A stretch of 13,402 bases of DNA from Bacteroidota bacterium (GCA_015222065.1 JADFUQ010000037.1:1-13402); one strand, 5' to 3'. Shown: positions 1 through 8,131, counted from the first letter of the stretch. Program-made: numbers and translations. The notes: generated by a model not told the origin, from the sequence alone.

Positions 1-110
1 ATACGAAGTAATTTTGCTTGCAAAATTATTTCACAGGGTGAACTTTTGTCTTTTATCTTCTGCATGAATAATGCAGGCTAAATGTAGGCCCTCCGCTAAT
101 TCACTTCGTT
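1..110. repeat. Cluster of short palindromes at window edge
   Basis: No gene is visible between the window start and the terminator at 170. The first 110 bases are rich in inverted repeats: TAATTTTGC/GCAAAATTA (9-17 and 20-28, perfect, 2-nt spacer), TTCAC/GTGAA (30-34 and 38-42), CTGCAT/ATGCAG (60-65 and 71-76), and an outer pair ACGAAGT/ACTTCGT (3-9 and 103-109) enclosing the rest. An outer stem around several hairpins recalls the element core at 8304-8351, which also contains TTATTTCAC. This may be a fragment of a dispersed palindromic repeat, but it is cut by the window edge and the relationship is inferred. Positions 111-169 show nothing recognisable. Confidence 0.4.
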
Positions 111-169
111 GAGAAACAGGAGGAAATAAAGTTTTATTAACCTTTAAAACAAATTGGACAGATTTGGAT

Positions 170-207
170 AAAAAAGGGGGCACAACAACCAAAAAGCTGT
201 GCCCCTC
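170..207 (-). terminator. Intrinsic terminator of the kinase-regulator-propeller module
   Basis: Read on the minus strand this is an 8-bp perfect GC-rich stem, GGGGCACA (198-205) pairing with TGTGCCCC (177-184), with a 13-nt loop (185-197), one more C and then a run of Ts (complement of the As at 170-175). It lies about 50 nt past the stop codon of the TPR/propeller gene, in the right orientation to end its transcript. It is the only textbook intrinsic terminator seen in the window. Confidence 0.85.
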
Positions 208-255
208 CATCGATTTGATAAGGGATGGTTTTGGCTGTGTCAGATATGAAAAAAC

Positions 256-2697
256 TTATTGCTGTAATTTCTTCAGGACCTCCTCAAAATCAGCTTCCCA
301 GAGCACTCCCTCTGGACGAACCTTTTCTTTTTCGTAAGTAAGGTACGAAAGCCATTTCCCATCGGGTGACCAATTTAATGAATACTTATAATCATCAAGA
401 ACTTCAAAAGCTAACCGCGTAAATTCATCATCTTTAATTGAATACATAATAATAAGGGATTCGTCCTCAATATTCACAATAAAAGCAAGGTGTTTTCCAT
501 CGGGACTGTACTGGAGACCAGAAGAATTTCCAGTTTTTAATTCTTTTGGAATATCAATGGACTTTATTTTTTCCCCATCCAATGAAACAAATAATAATTT
601 ATTATTTGAAATGATTGTTTTGCTTTTACTGTTGGGCGACCATGTTGACGCATTGTTAACGTTGAATACTATCCTGGGAATTCCTCCACTTGCAGGTATG
701 GTATAAAGTATTCCGATTTGTTTTGATGGAATAATATATGAAATCATTTTTCCGTTAGGAGACCAGCTAACCCATCGTTCTCCTTCAGGAGTATCTGTAA
801 TTTGTAATGGATTTCCACCTTCTAAAGGAATTACCCAGATATCTCCTTCCTGAATTAATGCCACTTTGGTTCCATCCGGCGACCAGGAGAATGTAACATT
901 GTAAGCGCCACCTGACCATCCATCAAAAATCAGACGGGCCGGGCCGGTTGTCCTGGCTTCCTGCATCGAAAACGGGACAATGTATAAATCCTTTTTACCG
1001 TCATCCCGTTTAACAGAGAAAGCAAGCTGTGTCAAATCTGGTGAAGCAGTGAATGGAAATGGTGTTCCATTAATATTTACATCAATTTTGATTCTTACAG
1101 GATTTTCACCTGTTAATGGTATTATTTTATAAAGTATATCGCCTTTCTCATCTTCGCTCTGTGTTAATATGAGTTTGCTGTCGACAGACCACTGAGACTC
1201 GTAAACCGCACTGCTTAACGAAGGGGTAAATGAAGGTCCACCGGATATTGAAACCACTTTTACTCCCCATTTATTATCATATGATGAACGATATAATAGC
1301 ATTTTTTTCCCGTTGGGTGAGAATCCTATAAAATCACCAACTTGTTTTGGGGCGGTAAACCTGAGGTTTTTATTACCATCCAGTGAATAAAGATGTTTAT
1401 TTTCCCAATTTGAATGAAACAACCACTTACAATCAGGCGACCATTGGGGGTATCCTCCATTTTTTAATATCATTTCTGTTTTGTTACCATTTACCGAAGC
1501 TAGCCAGATAGCTGATTCTTTTCTGTAAGCTATGGTTTTGCCATCAGGCGACCAGGCTGGGCTATGTTCAGTTCCCAGAGAATTTGTAACTGGCATTAGT
1601 TTACTATCAGAAATAGAAATGACCCAGATATCTTCAGCAATTGTTTTATCCCTTCGTGTAAATGCAATCTTTTTCCCATCGGGCGACCAGCTGACAATAT
1701 GTTGATAAATGTAGCTTCCGTCAAGCAATTTTTTAGGTTGGCCGTTGGCATGGCCGGTTTCAGGAGATACAGGTACAGTCCAGATGGCGCTGTCGGCATA
1801 AAAAGCAGCTCTTTTCATGCCGGGAGCATATACTGCCCTAAGCGCTTTCATATCAACCAGGTTAAAAGGATCACTGCCATCTAAGGGGACAACCTTGTTT
1901 TCCAGTACTATAAACCGGCCATCAGGCGACAGGTTAAAACCTCCGGTTTGTCTTATTAAATCATTTTTTCCGGTAAAAGTATTTGTTTTTGTATAAGTAA
2001 TCCCAGTTTCCGGGTCAATAATTGTATTTTCACTTGAATAATTTTTTCTCATTCCCTGATTTTTATTATTCTTCATGGCATATTGAACTTGGGCTACCAT
2101 GAGCTCGGTGACCGGGGCGATGGTGCTTTCCGGAAATTCTTCAATGAGGTTTTCAAAGGTAGTCAGTGCAATATCGTGTCGCCCTGCACGGAACCACGAC
2201 TGACCAATACAATATTGAGCATTCTGAGCCAGCAAATTGTTGGGATCAAGTTTTATCGCATTTTCATATTCTTTTATTGCTGATTCATATTCCCATAAAC
2301 CAAGCAACCTATTCCCTTCCTTCAAGTGCTGTTCTGCTTTTTTATTGATATCAGCCGCATATGCATTAAGATAGTTTACCCTCTCTTTTGCAATAGCCAC
2401 TTCATCCTTTTGTTCTGGATACTTGTTGATTAAATCGAGATAAGTTTCGTGGGCTTGTAATAATCCCAGTTTCTCATAGCACATCCCCAGGTGTAGTAAC
2501 GCTTCTGCAGAAACGTTCCTTTTATCAGGATACTGTTTTACGATCAACTGGTATGTTTTTATGGCTTCATCCAGTTCACCGTTTACCTCTTCCTGGTAAA
2601 TAGCTTTACTTAACAGCTTTTCAGCTTGCTGTTCCTGCCCTGTGACCATTATCATTGGCCCAAGGCACCAAATCAATATTAAAATAATTTTTTTCAT
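256..2697 (-). CDS. Exported TPR plus PD40/TolB-like beta-propeller protein
   Basis: 813 residues. An N-terminal signal peptide (basic MKK, hydrophobic to about residue 19, VTG-Q cleavage region) points to export; the Cys at 11 does not sit in a lipobox. Residues about 25-190 are TPR-like helices (the segments at about 26-60, 66-92, 120-150 and 156-190 show the small/aromatic spacing of TPRs), as in YbgF/outer-membrane-lipoprotein-type TPR proteins. From about 250 to 800 there are 12 recognisable S-P-D-G-type turns of PD40/WD40-like blades, plus one degenerate copy near 290, enough for two six- or seven-bladed propellers like that of TolB. No catalytic domain follows. The likely role is a periplasmic or surface binding scaffold; the ligand is unknown. 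It starts 83 nt after the response regulator stop, with a putative operator in the gap and a terminator downstream. The ATG has no Shine-Dalgarno site. Confidence 0.85.
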   Translation of the reverse strand: MKKIILILIWCLGPMIMVTGQEQQAEKLLSKAIYQEEVNGELDEAIKTYQLIVKQYPDKRNVSAEALLHLGMCYEKLGLLQAHETYLDLINKYPEQKDEVAIAKERVNYLNAYAADINKKAEQHLKEGNRLLGLWEYESAIKEYENAIKLDPNNLLAQNAQYCIGQSWFRAGRHDIALTTFENLIEEFPESTIAPVTELMVAQVQYAMKNNKNQGMRKNYSSENTIIDPETGITYTKTNTFTGKNDLIRQTGGFNLSPDGRFIVLENKVVPLDGSDPFNLVDMKALRAVYAPGMKRAAFYADSAIWTVPVSPETGHANGQPKKLLDGSYIYQHIVSWSPDGKKIAFTRRDKTIAEDIWVISISDSKLMPVTNSLGTEHSPAWSPDGKTIAYRKESAIWLASVNGNKTEMILKNGGYPQWSPDCKWLFHSNWENKHLYSLDGNKNLRFTAPKQVGDFIGFSPNGKKMLLYRSSYDNKWGVKVVSISGGPSFTPSLSSAVYESQWSVDSKLILTQSEDEKGDILYKIIPLTGENPVRIKIDVNINGTPFPFTASPDLTQLAFSVKRDDGKKDLYIVPFSMQEARTTGPARLIFDGWSGGAYNVTFSWSPDGTKVALIQEGDIWVIPLEGGNPLQITDTPEGERWVSWSPNGKMISYIIPSKQIGILYTIPASGGIPRIVFNVNNASTWSPNSKSKTIISNNKLLFVSLDGEKIKSIDIPKELKTGNSSGLQYSPDGKHLAFIVNIEDESLIIMYSIKDDEFTRLAFEVLDDYKYSLNWSPDGKWLSYLTYEKEKVRPEGVLWEADFEEVLKKLQQ

Positions 2698-2740
2698 GAC
2701 TTTTTTTCAATAAAGGTACCAGCCCAAACCTGCATTAATA

Positions 2741-2777
2741 TCAAGGATTCATTGAGTTTTATTAAGACTGTGTCAAG
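2741..2777 (-). promoter_or_regulatory. Putative response-regulator operator, copy A
   Basis: A 37-bp sequence just after the regulator stop codon and ending 44 nt before the propeller gene ATG. On the minus strand it begins CTTGACACAGTCTTAA and ends AATCCTTGA. It matches copy B (5651-5687) at 30 of 37 positions without gaps. CTTGA/CTTAA half-sites are offset by 11 and 21 bp, the helical phasing expected of OmpR/PhoB-family tandem sites. It also contains TTGACA, which could act as a -35 element, but no convincing -10 was found. The function is inferred from position and conservation. Confidence 0.6.
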
Positions 2778-2780
2778 CAT

Positions 2781-3470
2781 CTATCCTGAAATAAACTTAT
2801 ACCCGACACCCCGGATACTGATGATCAACCGTGGCCGGGCAGGGTCGTCTTCTATCTTCTTTCTCAGGTTTGCCATATGCGTGTCAACAGTGCGGGGAGC
2901 GACAAAAACATCTTTACCCCATATTTCATCCAGTAACTCATCGCGGTTGATCACCCGCCCCCTGTTTTGAAGGAGGTATTTCAAAAGTTCGAATTCGTGG
3001 GCTGTAAGGCTAACCTCTTTACCATTCTTACGGCATTCATACTGCCGGAAGTCCACTTCAAGTCCACCTGAACGAAACAGGTTTTCCGCCTTATCATCAG
3101 GTTCGGTCTCTATCCTTCGCAAAACAGCTTTTACACGTGCCTGCAATTCCCGGGGGCTGAAAGGTTTTGTCACATAATCGTCAGCGCCAATTTCCAGTCC
3201 GACTACGCGGTCGATCTCCTGTCCTTTGGCTGTCAGCATGATGATCGGGGTACTGATACCCTGGGTTCTCAGTTTTTTGCAGATATCAAAACCGTTCAAT
3301 CCCGGCAGCATGATATCAAGGATGATCAGGTCGATACCAGGATTTACAGCCTTTGACAATCCTTCCATACCATCGGAAGCCACTTCCACATCATAATTCT
3401 CCAGGCGGAAATCATCTTCCAAAGCCATGCGGATCGATTCTTCGTCTTCAATGATCAGTATCTTCTTCAT
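2781..3470 (-). CDS. OmpR/PhoB-family response regulator
   Basis: 229 residues, full length for the family. The receiver domain (about 1-118) has the acidic pocket E8-D9, phosphoacceptor D52 in LIILDIMLPG, T80 and K102 (TKPF). The C-terminal winged-helix DNA-binding domain (about 133-228) has the typical FELLKYLLQN segment, the recognition-helix region TVDTHMANLRKKI and the terminal RGVGYKF hairpin. It is therefore a phosphorylation-controlled transcription factor. It starts 6 nt after the stop codon of the histidine kinase, so the two are almost certainly co-transcribed partners. Its own ATG lacks a Shine-Dalgarno site and may be translated by coupling. Probable targets are the two matching 37-bp sites at 5651-5687 and 2741-2777. 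The family assignment is secure; the targets are inferred. By eye the gene is richer in GC (about 50% in one 60-base line) than the propeller genes. Confidence 0.96.
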   Translation of the reverse strand: MKKILIIEDEESIRMALEDDFRLENYDVEVASDGMEGLSKAVNPGIDLIILDIMLPGLNGFDICKKLRTQGISTPIIMLTAKGQEIDRVVGLEIGADDYVTKPFSPRELQARVKAVLRRIETEPDDKAENLFRSGGLEVDFRQYECRKNGKEVSLTAHEFELLKYLLQNRGRVINRDELLDEIWGKDVFVAPRTVDTHMANLRKKIEDDPARPRLIISIRGVGYKFISG

Positions 3471-3476
3471 AACATT

Positions 3477-5576
3477 TTATTTTTGGCTTACTGGCAATTT
3501 TACGCTAAATATACTTCCTTTACCCGGACTGCTTTCCACAGTGATTTCTCCCTGATGGGCTTCAACGATCTGCTTCACAATGGTAAGGCCAATCCCACTT
3601 CCTTTCACGGTCTGCGTAAGCTCTTCACCGGTCCGGTAAAAGCGGCTGAAAATTTTATCCTGATCCTCCTTCCTGATCCCAACACCATAATCCCTGACAC
3701 TGATAACAATCTTGCTTCCTTTTGGAAATAACTGAACCTCAATGGTCTTTGACTCACCCGAATATTTACAGGCATTGTCAAGCAGGTTGTGCATCACCTG
3801 TTCCATGGCTTCACGGTCGAAAACAACATCCGGTAAAGGTTCGGGAATTGTAAGGCTGATATGAAATCCCTGGTCGGCTGTATGTTTTTGGAATGATTCA
3901 ACAATATCCTTAACAACCGGAATAATATCGGCTTTTTCAAAACGGAAGATCTTTTGCCCTTCTTCCATTTTTGAAAAATCGAGAATATTGTCAATAAGAT
4001 GGCTCAGCCGTTCACTCTGCTGCAATATCGTTGCATAATATTTCTGGTGCTTTTCCGGGGAAGGAACCCTGCCGCGAACCAGCATCTCTGCCATTTGCCT
4101 GATTGATGTTAAAGGGCTTTTAAACTCGTGGGAGACAGTGGACATGAAGTAGGACTTCATCCTTGAAAGATACAACTCATTATTTACGGTCTGAAGGGTA
4201 AAAAACAAACCACAGGCTAATATGATCACAATTACAACAAAAATATAGAAGAAAAGGCCTTTTCCCGGACGAATCAAAGAAACAAACAATCCTGAGTCTT
4301 CTTGGTAGAGTGTCAATGACAACGACGGCAGGTTTGATGGAAATACAGCATAAACTGGCGGCGTATCTTCCGGAATATAGTCTGACTTTAACAGCAGCTC
4401 ACCATTTTCGTCTGTAACCTCCCAGTAAAAGTTTGATTCGTTTGCTTTTTCGAGTATCAAATAGTGAATGGTATTTTTCAGGATATAGCCGGGATCCATG
4501 ATCAATCCCCATTGCCCATAGTCATTCCCGGGTAACATGGAAAAGAGATATGATTTTCCGTTAATCCGGGTTTTATGCCTGTGGTTATAATTTTCCCGGT
4601 ATGGCTCCATATTGCCAAACATAATTTCACTATTTTCAAGGAATGACAGCAGATACTCCGTATGCTTTTCTGACAGTAATAAACTATCTTTAATGATATT
4701 GATCCTTTGCAGCCAGCGTCCTGTTTCCTCATCGCGGGAACTTTCACACCGGGAGATAATTTCATCAATTTTTGATAAAAAGTTGGCATAATGCGAATAT
4801 CCCAATTCCCATGTGGGCTTTTTCATCTGTCTCATTAGTAAACGGACAGTTTTTAAAGCAGAGATTGTATCCGTTTTCTTAAGGTACAGAAGGCTCTTTT
4901 CCAGTAAAGCAACAGCTCCTAACGGGATCTTATTCTGAATAAGAACCTGCGGATAGTCATTCCATATCAAATCATATGTTTCTATTGTTTCACCATCAAG
5001 TTTTAGTTTTTTCTGTACACGGGCAATGGCATTTAATATTTCTCCCCCTGATTGTTCTCCGGTAACCTTTGGCAGGATGCTGTAGTAATATTCAAGTGCT
5101 TTCGGGTAGTTTTTTTCCCTGAACTCAAACTGCCAGCCTTTTTCCAGGATATACTGTGTAGCTTGAGAGCCTGCCACATCAGAAACGGTTAAAAAATCAT
5201 CAGGCACATATAGCATTCCGTTGTTTAACAGCAAAGGAACATCGACGTCGGATACAAAAAAGATCCCTGCAACAGCCTGGTGCTGAGCACTGAACCGGTT
5301 CAAAAGGGAATTGGTAAATATTGTTTTTTGGGGGATAGCGATTGAGTCAATTATTTCGACAAAACAATTTTCAATTGATGAGAGATAAGCATCTGTTTCC
5401 TGAATGATCTGCTGACCGGCTTCCAGAAGGTTTCTTCTTTGCTCACGTTCCACCAGAGCCTGGTCATTTTTGATTCCCCTGAAAGCAAGAATGCCCAGTA
5501 TGAGGCATGGAAGCACGATTGCAAGGACATAGTAGAAAATAATCCTTTTTCTTCTTATTTCTCCTCTTTTTTTCAT
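3477..5576 (-). CDS. Membrane sensor histidine kinase with large extracytoplasmic region
   Basis: 699 residues. TM1 is about 12-32 and TM2 about 440-463, leaving a sensor region of about 400 residues outside the cytoplasmic membrane. Within it, about 143-260 looks like TPR-type helices. About 340-430, with a QWGLIMDP stretch and a strand-rich VTDENGELLLKS segment, is Cache/PAS-like. The cytoplasmic part is a complete HisKA plus HATPase_c: phosphoacceptor H483 in STVSHEFKSPL, N-box HNLLDNACKYS (596-606), G1 DYGVG (629-633), F-box FSRFYR and G2 GSGIGL (659-664). No HAMP domain is evident between TM2 and the H-box. It is the first gene of the kinase-regulator pair, 6 nt upstream of the regulator. 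The ATG has no Shine-Dalgarno site. A putative operator lies 75 nt upstream, suggesting autoregulation. The signal sensed is unknown. Confidence 0.95.
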   Translation of the reverse strand: MKKRGEIRRKRIIFYYVLAIVLPCLILGILAFRGIKNDQALVEREQRRNLLEAGQQIIQETDAYLSSIENCFVEIIDSIAIPQKTIFTNSLLNRFSAQHQAVAGIFFVSDVDVPLLLNNGMLYVPDDFLTVSDVAGSQATQYILEKGWQFEFREKNYPKALEYYYSILPKVTGEQSGGEILNAIARVQKKLKLDGETIETYDLIWNDYPQVLIQNKIPLGAVALLEKSLLYLKKTDTISALKTVRLLMRQMKKPTWELGYSHYANFLSKIDEIISRCESSRDEETGRWLQRINIIKDSLLLSEKHTEYLLSFLENSEIMFGNMEPYRENYNHRHKTRINGKSYLFSMLPGNDYGQWGLIMDPGYILKNTIHYLILEKANESNFYWEVTDENGELLLKSDYIPEDTPPVYAVFPSNLPSLSLTLYQEDSGLFVSLIRPGKGLFFYIFVVIVIILACGLFFTLQTVNNELYLSRMKSYFMSTVSHEFKSPLTSIRQMAEMLVRGRVPSPEKHQKYYATILQQSERLSHLIDNILDFSKMEEGQKIFRFEKADIIPVVKDIVESFQKHTADQGFHISLTIPEPLPDVVFDREAMEQVMHNLLDNACKYSGESKTIEVQLFPKGSKIVISVRDYGVGIRKEDQDKIFSRFYRTGEELTQTVKGSGIGLTIVKQIVEAHQGEITVESSPGKGSIFSVKLPVSQK

Positions 5577-5650
5577 AACAAAGAGAACAGGAATGCCCTA
5601 TTTCTCAATTCAATAATATTTCAATTTGGTAAATATTAAGCATATATGTT

Positions 5651-5687
5651 TCAAGAATTGATATAGTTATGTTAAGATTGTGTCAAG
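5651..5687 (-). promoter_or_regulatory. Putative response-regulator operator, copy B
   Basis: A 37-bp sequence upstream of the kinase. On the minus strand it begins CTTGACACAATCTTAA and ends AATTCTTGA, with half-sites at the same 11- and 21-bp offsets as copy A. A further TCTTAA lies upstream at 5700-5705. TTGACA followed 15 nt later by TATATC is a weak sigma-70-like arrangement. The rest of the 200-bp gap 5577-5776 shows no gene and no terminator for the upstream 784-residue gene. Confidence 0.6.
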
Positions 5688-5776
5688 ATGTTTATTTTGT
5701 TAAGACTATTACACTGTGTTCCATGAATGAAATGCAACATGATAACATCTCACAGGATTTCCAAGCCATTTGTAGT

Positions 5777-8131
5777 TCATTTAAAGTACCATACCAGGTC
5801 ACTGTCAGAGTCTTCCCAATCGCCAGAAACCAACTGCTTATCACGGTCAAAAATGACATAAGAAGCATCCGCATCATACAAATATAAATCGCAAAACTTC
5901 TGTGTTGCATCGCCGCTGAGGCCGATATATAGTACAATCACACTTTCAGGATCAAGAGGGTTCTCAACAATTTGGGCAACTCCCTGGGTTGGTTGATCAT
6001 AAGTTATTCCTTGCCAGGTGAACTTGTCCTCATTGAACTTTATAATAAAAATGTCCTCAAACTGTTGAGTGATCTTATTGGTTTCTGGTCGACCGATAAG
6101 AAAAACACACTTACTTTTCAGATCGTCTTGACTCACATCGGTATCCGCTTTGATTATTTCATTGCCTAATCCAAGATATTCTTCATTGAAGCGCTCAGCA
6201 GCAGTTTTGTTTGATTCAGCCTCAGCTAAAGTCCCATAAATTACAATCAAGTCAGGATAAACATCCCAAAACCACCAAAGGCGTGGAGGCATCCTTTGAA
6301 TCTTGAGAATTTCATAGTCAGGATCAACTATAAGTTTTTGTGGTTCATTTTGCGTACGGAAATCGAAATCTACAGCCTTGCTGTCAACACAAAGTTTCTC
6401 TATTTCTCTGCCGTTTTTCGTATCGATAGCGAGTTCAACCGGCAGCCGGAAGGTAGTGTCGCCTGATTGTAGAAGACGTCCCTGGACCTGCCAGCCCTTT
6501 TTGTCTTTCTTAACAGCGACCTTTTCCAATTTAAGTCGGGGTAGTTCAGTACTATTTACCCATTGGTTGAAAAACCAGTCCAATGGTTCTCCATAAACAT
6601 CCTCAGCAAGTTCTTGGAAACGAGTTGTTGATACTGCTTGATTGAATTTCTGTCGTAGATCCACATATGCATCGAAAAGCTTAAAAAACTTCTCATCACC
6701 CAATTGTCTATGCAGCATATAGCAGACGAAAGCTTCCCTCGCCTCCTTGGCACTTGGATAATCATTATAGAATTGCTCCAAATTCAAATTGTCTGGAACT
6801 GAACTTCTTGCCAAACTAGAATGCAAACTTAAAACTCTTTTACGCCAATGTCTATGATTTTTTTCTATATCCTCTTTTGGGAAAGGATTTACAGTATAGT
6901 CAGCAAGTCCGTCGGCTGGGAATGGATCTGAATGGTGGAGAATTTTAACCTTTGCAGTGCGAATCTTAGCAATGTTCCAAACAGCGGAAAATAGAAAATC
7001 CGCCTTCCCTTCATGAAGTGGTACCCATTGAGAGCCATAACCCTCATTTTTCTTCTGTGGAGCATGAGGACCAATCATAATATCTCGACCTTTACAAATA
7101 ATTATGCTTTTGTTATGTAAATGACCAATTATACCCGGTTGTACATTAACGGGAATCCAACCGTAGTTTGGAATATAGAATTCAGCTACCATGTGAGGTC
7201 CCATATGACTGAAGTGCTGAACACCAGCCAATCCTTCTGGGGATAACTTTGTTTCAAACTTTAATGGCTTTAGGTCTTCTTCTTTGAGCCAAGGCTTATA
7301 GCCCATGAATATATAGACAGATCTCGCCGGTATTCCCACAGCTCGGCAGAGAGCGACAAAAAAAGCGCAATATTGACTACAGCAACCCTCATAATGCTCT
7401 TCTCCAGTATCCTCGTTTATTACAGGATAATCTAGCAAGCACTTAATTCCACGTCCTCTAACATAATCTAGAATCACATAACGCATTTTTTTTCTAACCA
7501 ACTCGAGGATTAGTTTTGCTTGCAGGTAAGGATTTGTTTCGTCTCCAACAGCCTGCTGTGCCAGTTCTTTTATCTTAGGAGTAATACTGATGGTATGGGT
7601 GCTTCGGGTATAAAGTGCATACTCTTTGCTTGTTTTGTCATAGGATCCTATCCTTTCAGGGTCAACCTCCGCTTGAATTTTGTATGATTCTAAACGGAAT
7701 TTGATGTCCACCTTGTAGAAAGAATTTTCAGATTCATTGCCAAAGTCCCAGAATAGCATTTGATTTCCATGTTCTGGATCTTCATAGGTAGTATGTGGTG
7801 GTGGCTGAACGGATATAATCTTCACGGCTTTTTGGGAATCCCATTCTCGTGGTATGGGCAGCCATAACTTGAGGTCTTTGGTTCTGTCAATTTTTGCAGG
7901 ATCAGGAAACAACTCAAAGGAATAATCAACGTTGTACACCTGCGGGTTCGTGTAAATGACACCGGCCTGATCAATTGCAGCATCATTATCATCACCAGTT
8001 TGATCAATCGCAGCCTGATTATTATCATCAGCCTGAGTAACATTAGTAATATTTTGAGCAAAACCCAATCCCGCGGACACAAACAGGAAAAGAAAAGCTA
8101 TTGAAAGAATTAAAGATTTCTTGTACCACAT
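5777..8131 (-). CDS. Exported transglutaminase-like protein with curlin-like N-terminal motif
   Basis: 784 residues with a signal peptide (hydrophobic 6-20, cleavage near GFA-Q). Residues 33-57 form two 11-residue units ending in Q-x-G-x-x-N-x-A-x-I-x-Q (44-55), the curlin repeat pattern. About 60-190 is a beta-rich domain usual before bacterial transglutaminase folds. The transglutaminase-like core (about 195-335) has C251 in a GCCSQYC context, RAVGIPAR, and H313 in HMVAEFYIPNYGW; the third catalytic position is N329 instead of the usual Asp. About 460-535 resembles the C-terminal part of M1 peptidases (LHRQLGDEKFF, LDWFFNQWV), but no HExxH zinc motif is present. About 536-612 is a beta domain. 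About 620-784 is an alpha/beta domain (DLIVIYGT, VFLIGRPETN). Translation start is supported by AAAGGAGG, with six bases between GGAGG and the ATG. Activity could be peptidase, crosslinking or binding only; not determined. Confidence 0.85.
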   Translation of the reverse strand: MWYKKSLILSIAFLFLFVSAGLGFAQNITNVTQADDNNQAAIDQTGDDNDAAIDQAGVIYTNPQVYNVDYSFELFPDPAKIDRTKDLKLWLPIPREWDSQKAVKIISVQPPPHTTYEDPEHGNQMLFWDFGNESENSFYKVDIKFRLESYKIQAEVDPERIGSYDKTSKEYALYTRSTHTISITPKIKELAQQAVGDETNPYLQAKLILELVRKKMRYVILDYVRGRGIKCLLDYPVINEDTGEEHYEGCCSQYCAFFVALCRAVGIPARSVYIFMGYKPWLKEEDLKPLKFETKLSPEGLAGVQHFSHMGPHMVAEFYIPNYGWIPVNVQPGIIGHLHNKSIIICKGRDIMIGPHAPQKKNEGYGSQWVPLHEGKADFLFSAVWNIAKIRTAKVKILHHSDPFPADGLADYTVNPFPKEDIEKNHRHWRKRVLSLHSSLARSSVPDNLNLEQFYNDYPSAKEAREAFVCYMLHRQLGDEKFFKLFDAYVDLRQKFNQAVSTTRFQELAEDVYGEPLDWFFNQWVNSTELPRLKLEKVAVKKDKKGWQVQGRLLQSGDTTFRLPVELAIDTKNGREIEKLCVDSKAVDFDFRTQNEPQKLIVDPDYEILKIQRMPPRLWWFWDVYPDLIVIYGTLAEAESNKTAAERFNEEYLGLGNEIIKADTDVSQDDLKSKCVFLIGRPETNKITQQFEDIFIIKFNEDKFTWQGITYDQPTQGVAQIVENPLDPESVIVLYIGLSGDATQKFCDLYLYDADASYVIFDRDKQLVSGDWEDSDSDLVWYFK
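7961..8035 (-). repeat. Two-unit curlin-like peptide repeat
   Basis: This encodes residues 33-57 of the transglutaminase-like protein. The two 33-bp units encode Q-x-D/G-x-x-N-x-A-A-I-D followed by Q. The spacing Q33, N37, Q44, N49, Q55 is exactly 11 residues, like the minor repeats of CsgA/CsgB curli subunits. The units are also similar in DNA (repeats of a GATCAAT-containing segment), suggesting duplication. The stretch is very acidic and sits directly after the signal peptide. Confidence 0.6.

Noticed and set aside
5651..5687. A standard sigma-70 promoter built on TTGACA
   Set aside because: The best -10 candidate (TATATC) is only 15 nt away, and copy A has no matching -10, so the conserved block fits an operator better. 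A promoter overlapping it remains possible.
5777..8131. Active M1 metallopeptidase
   Set aside because: Only the C-terminal helical part is recognisable; no HExxH zinc-binding motif was found anywhere in the protein.
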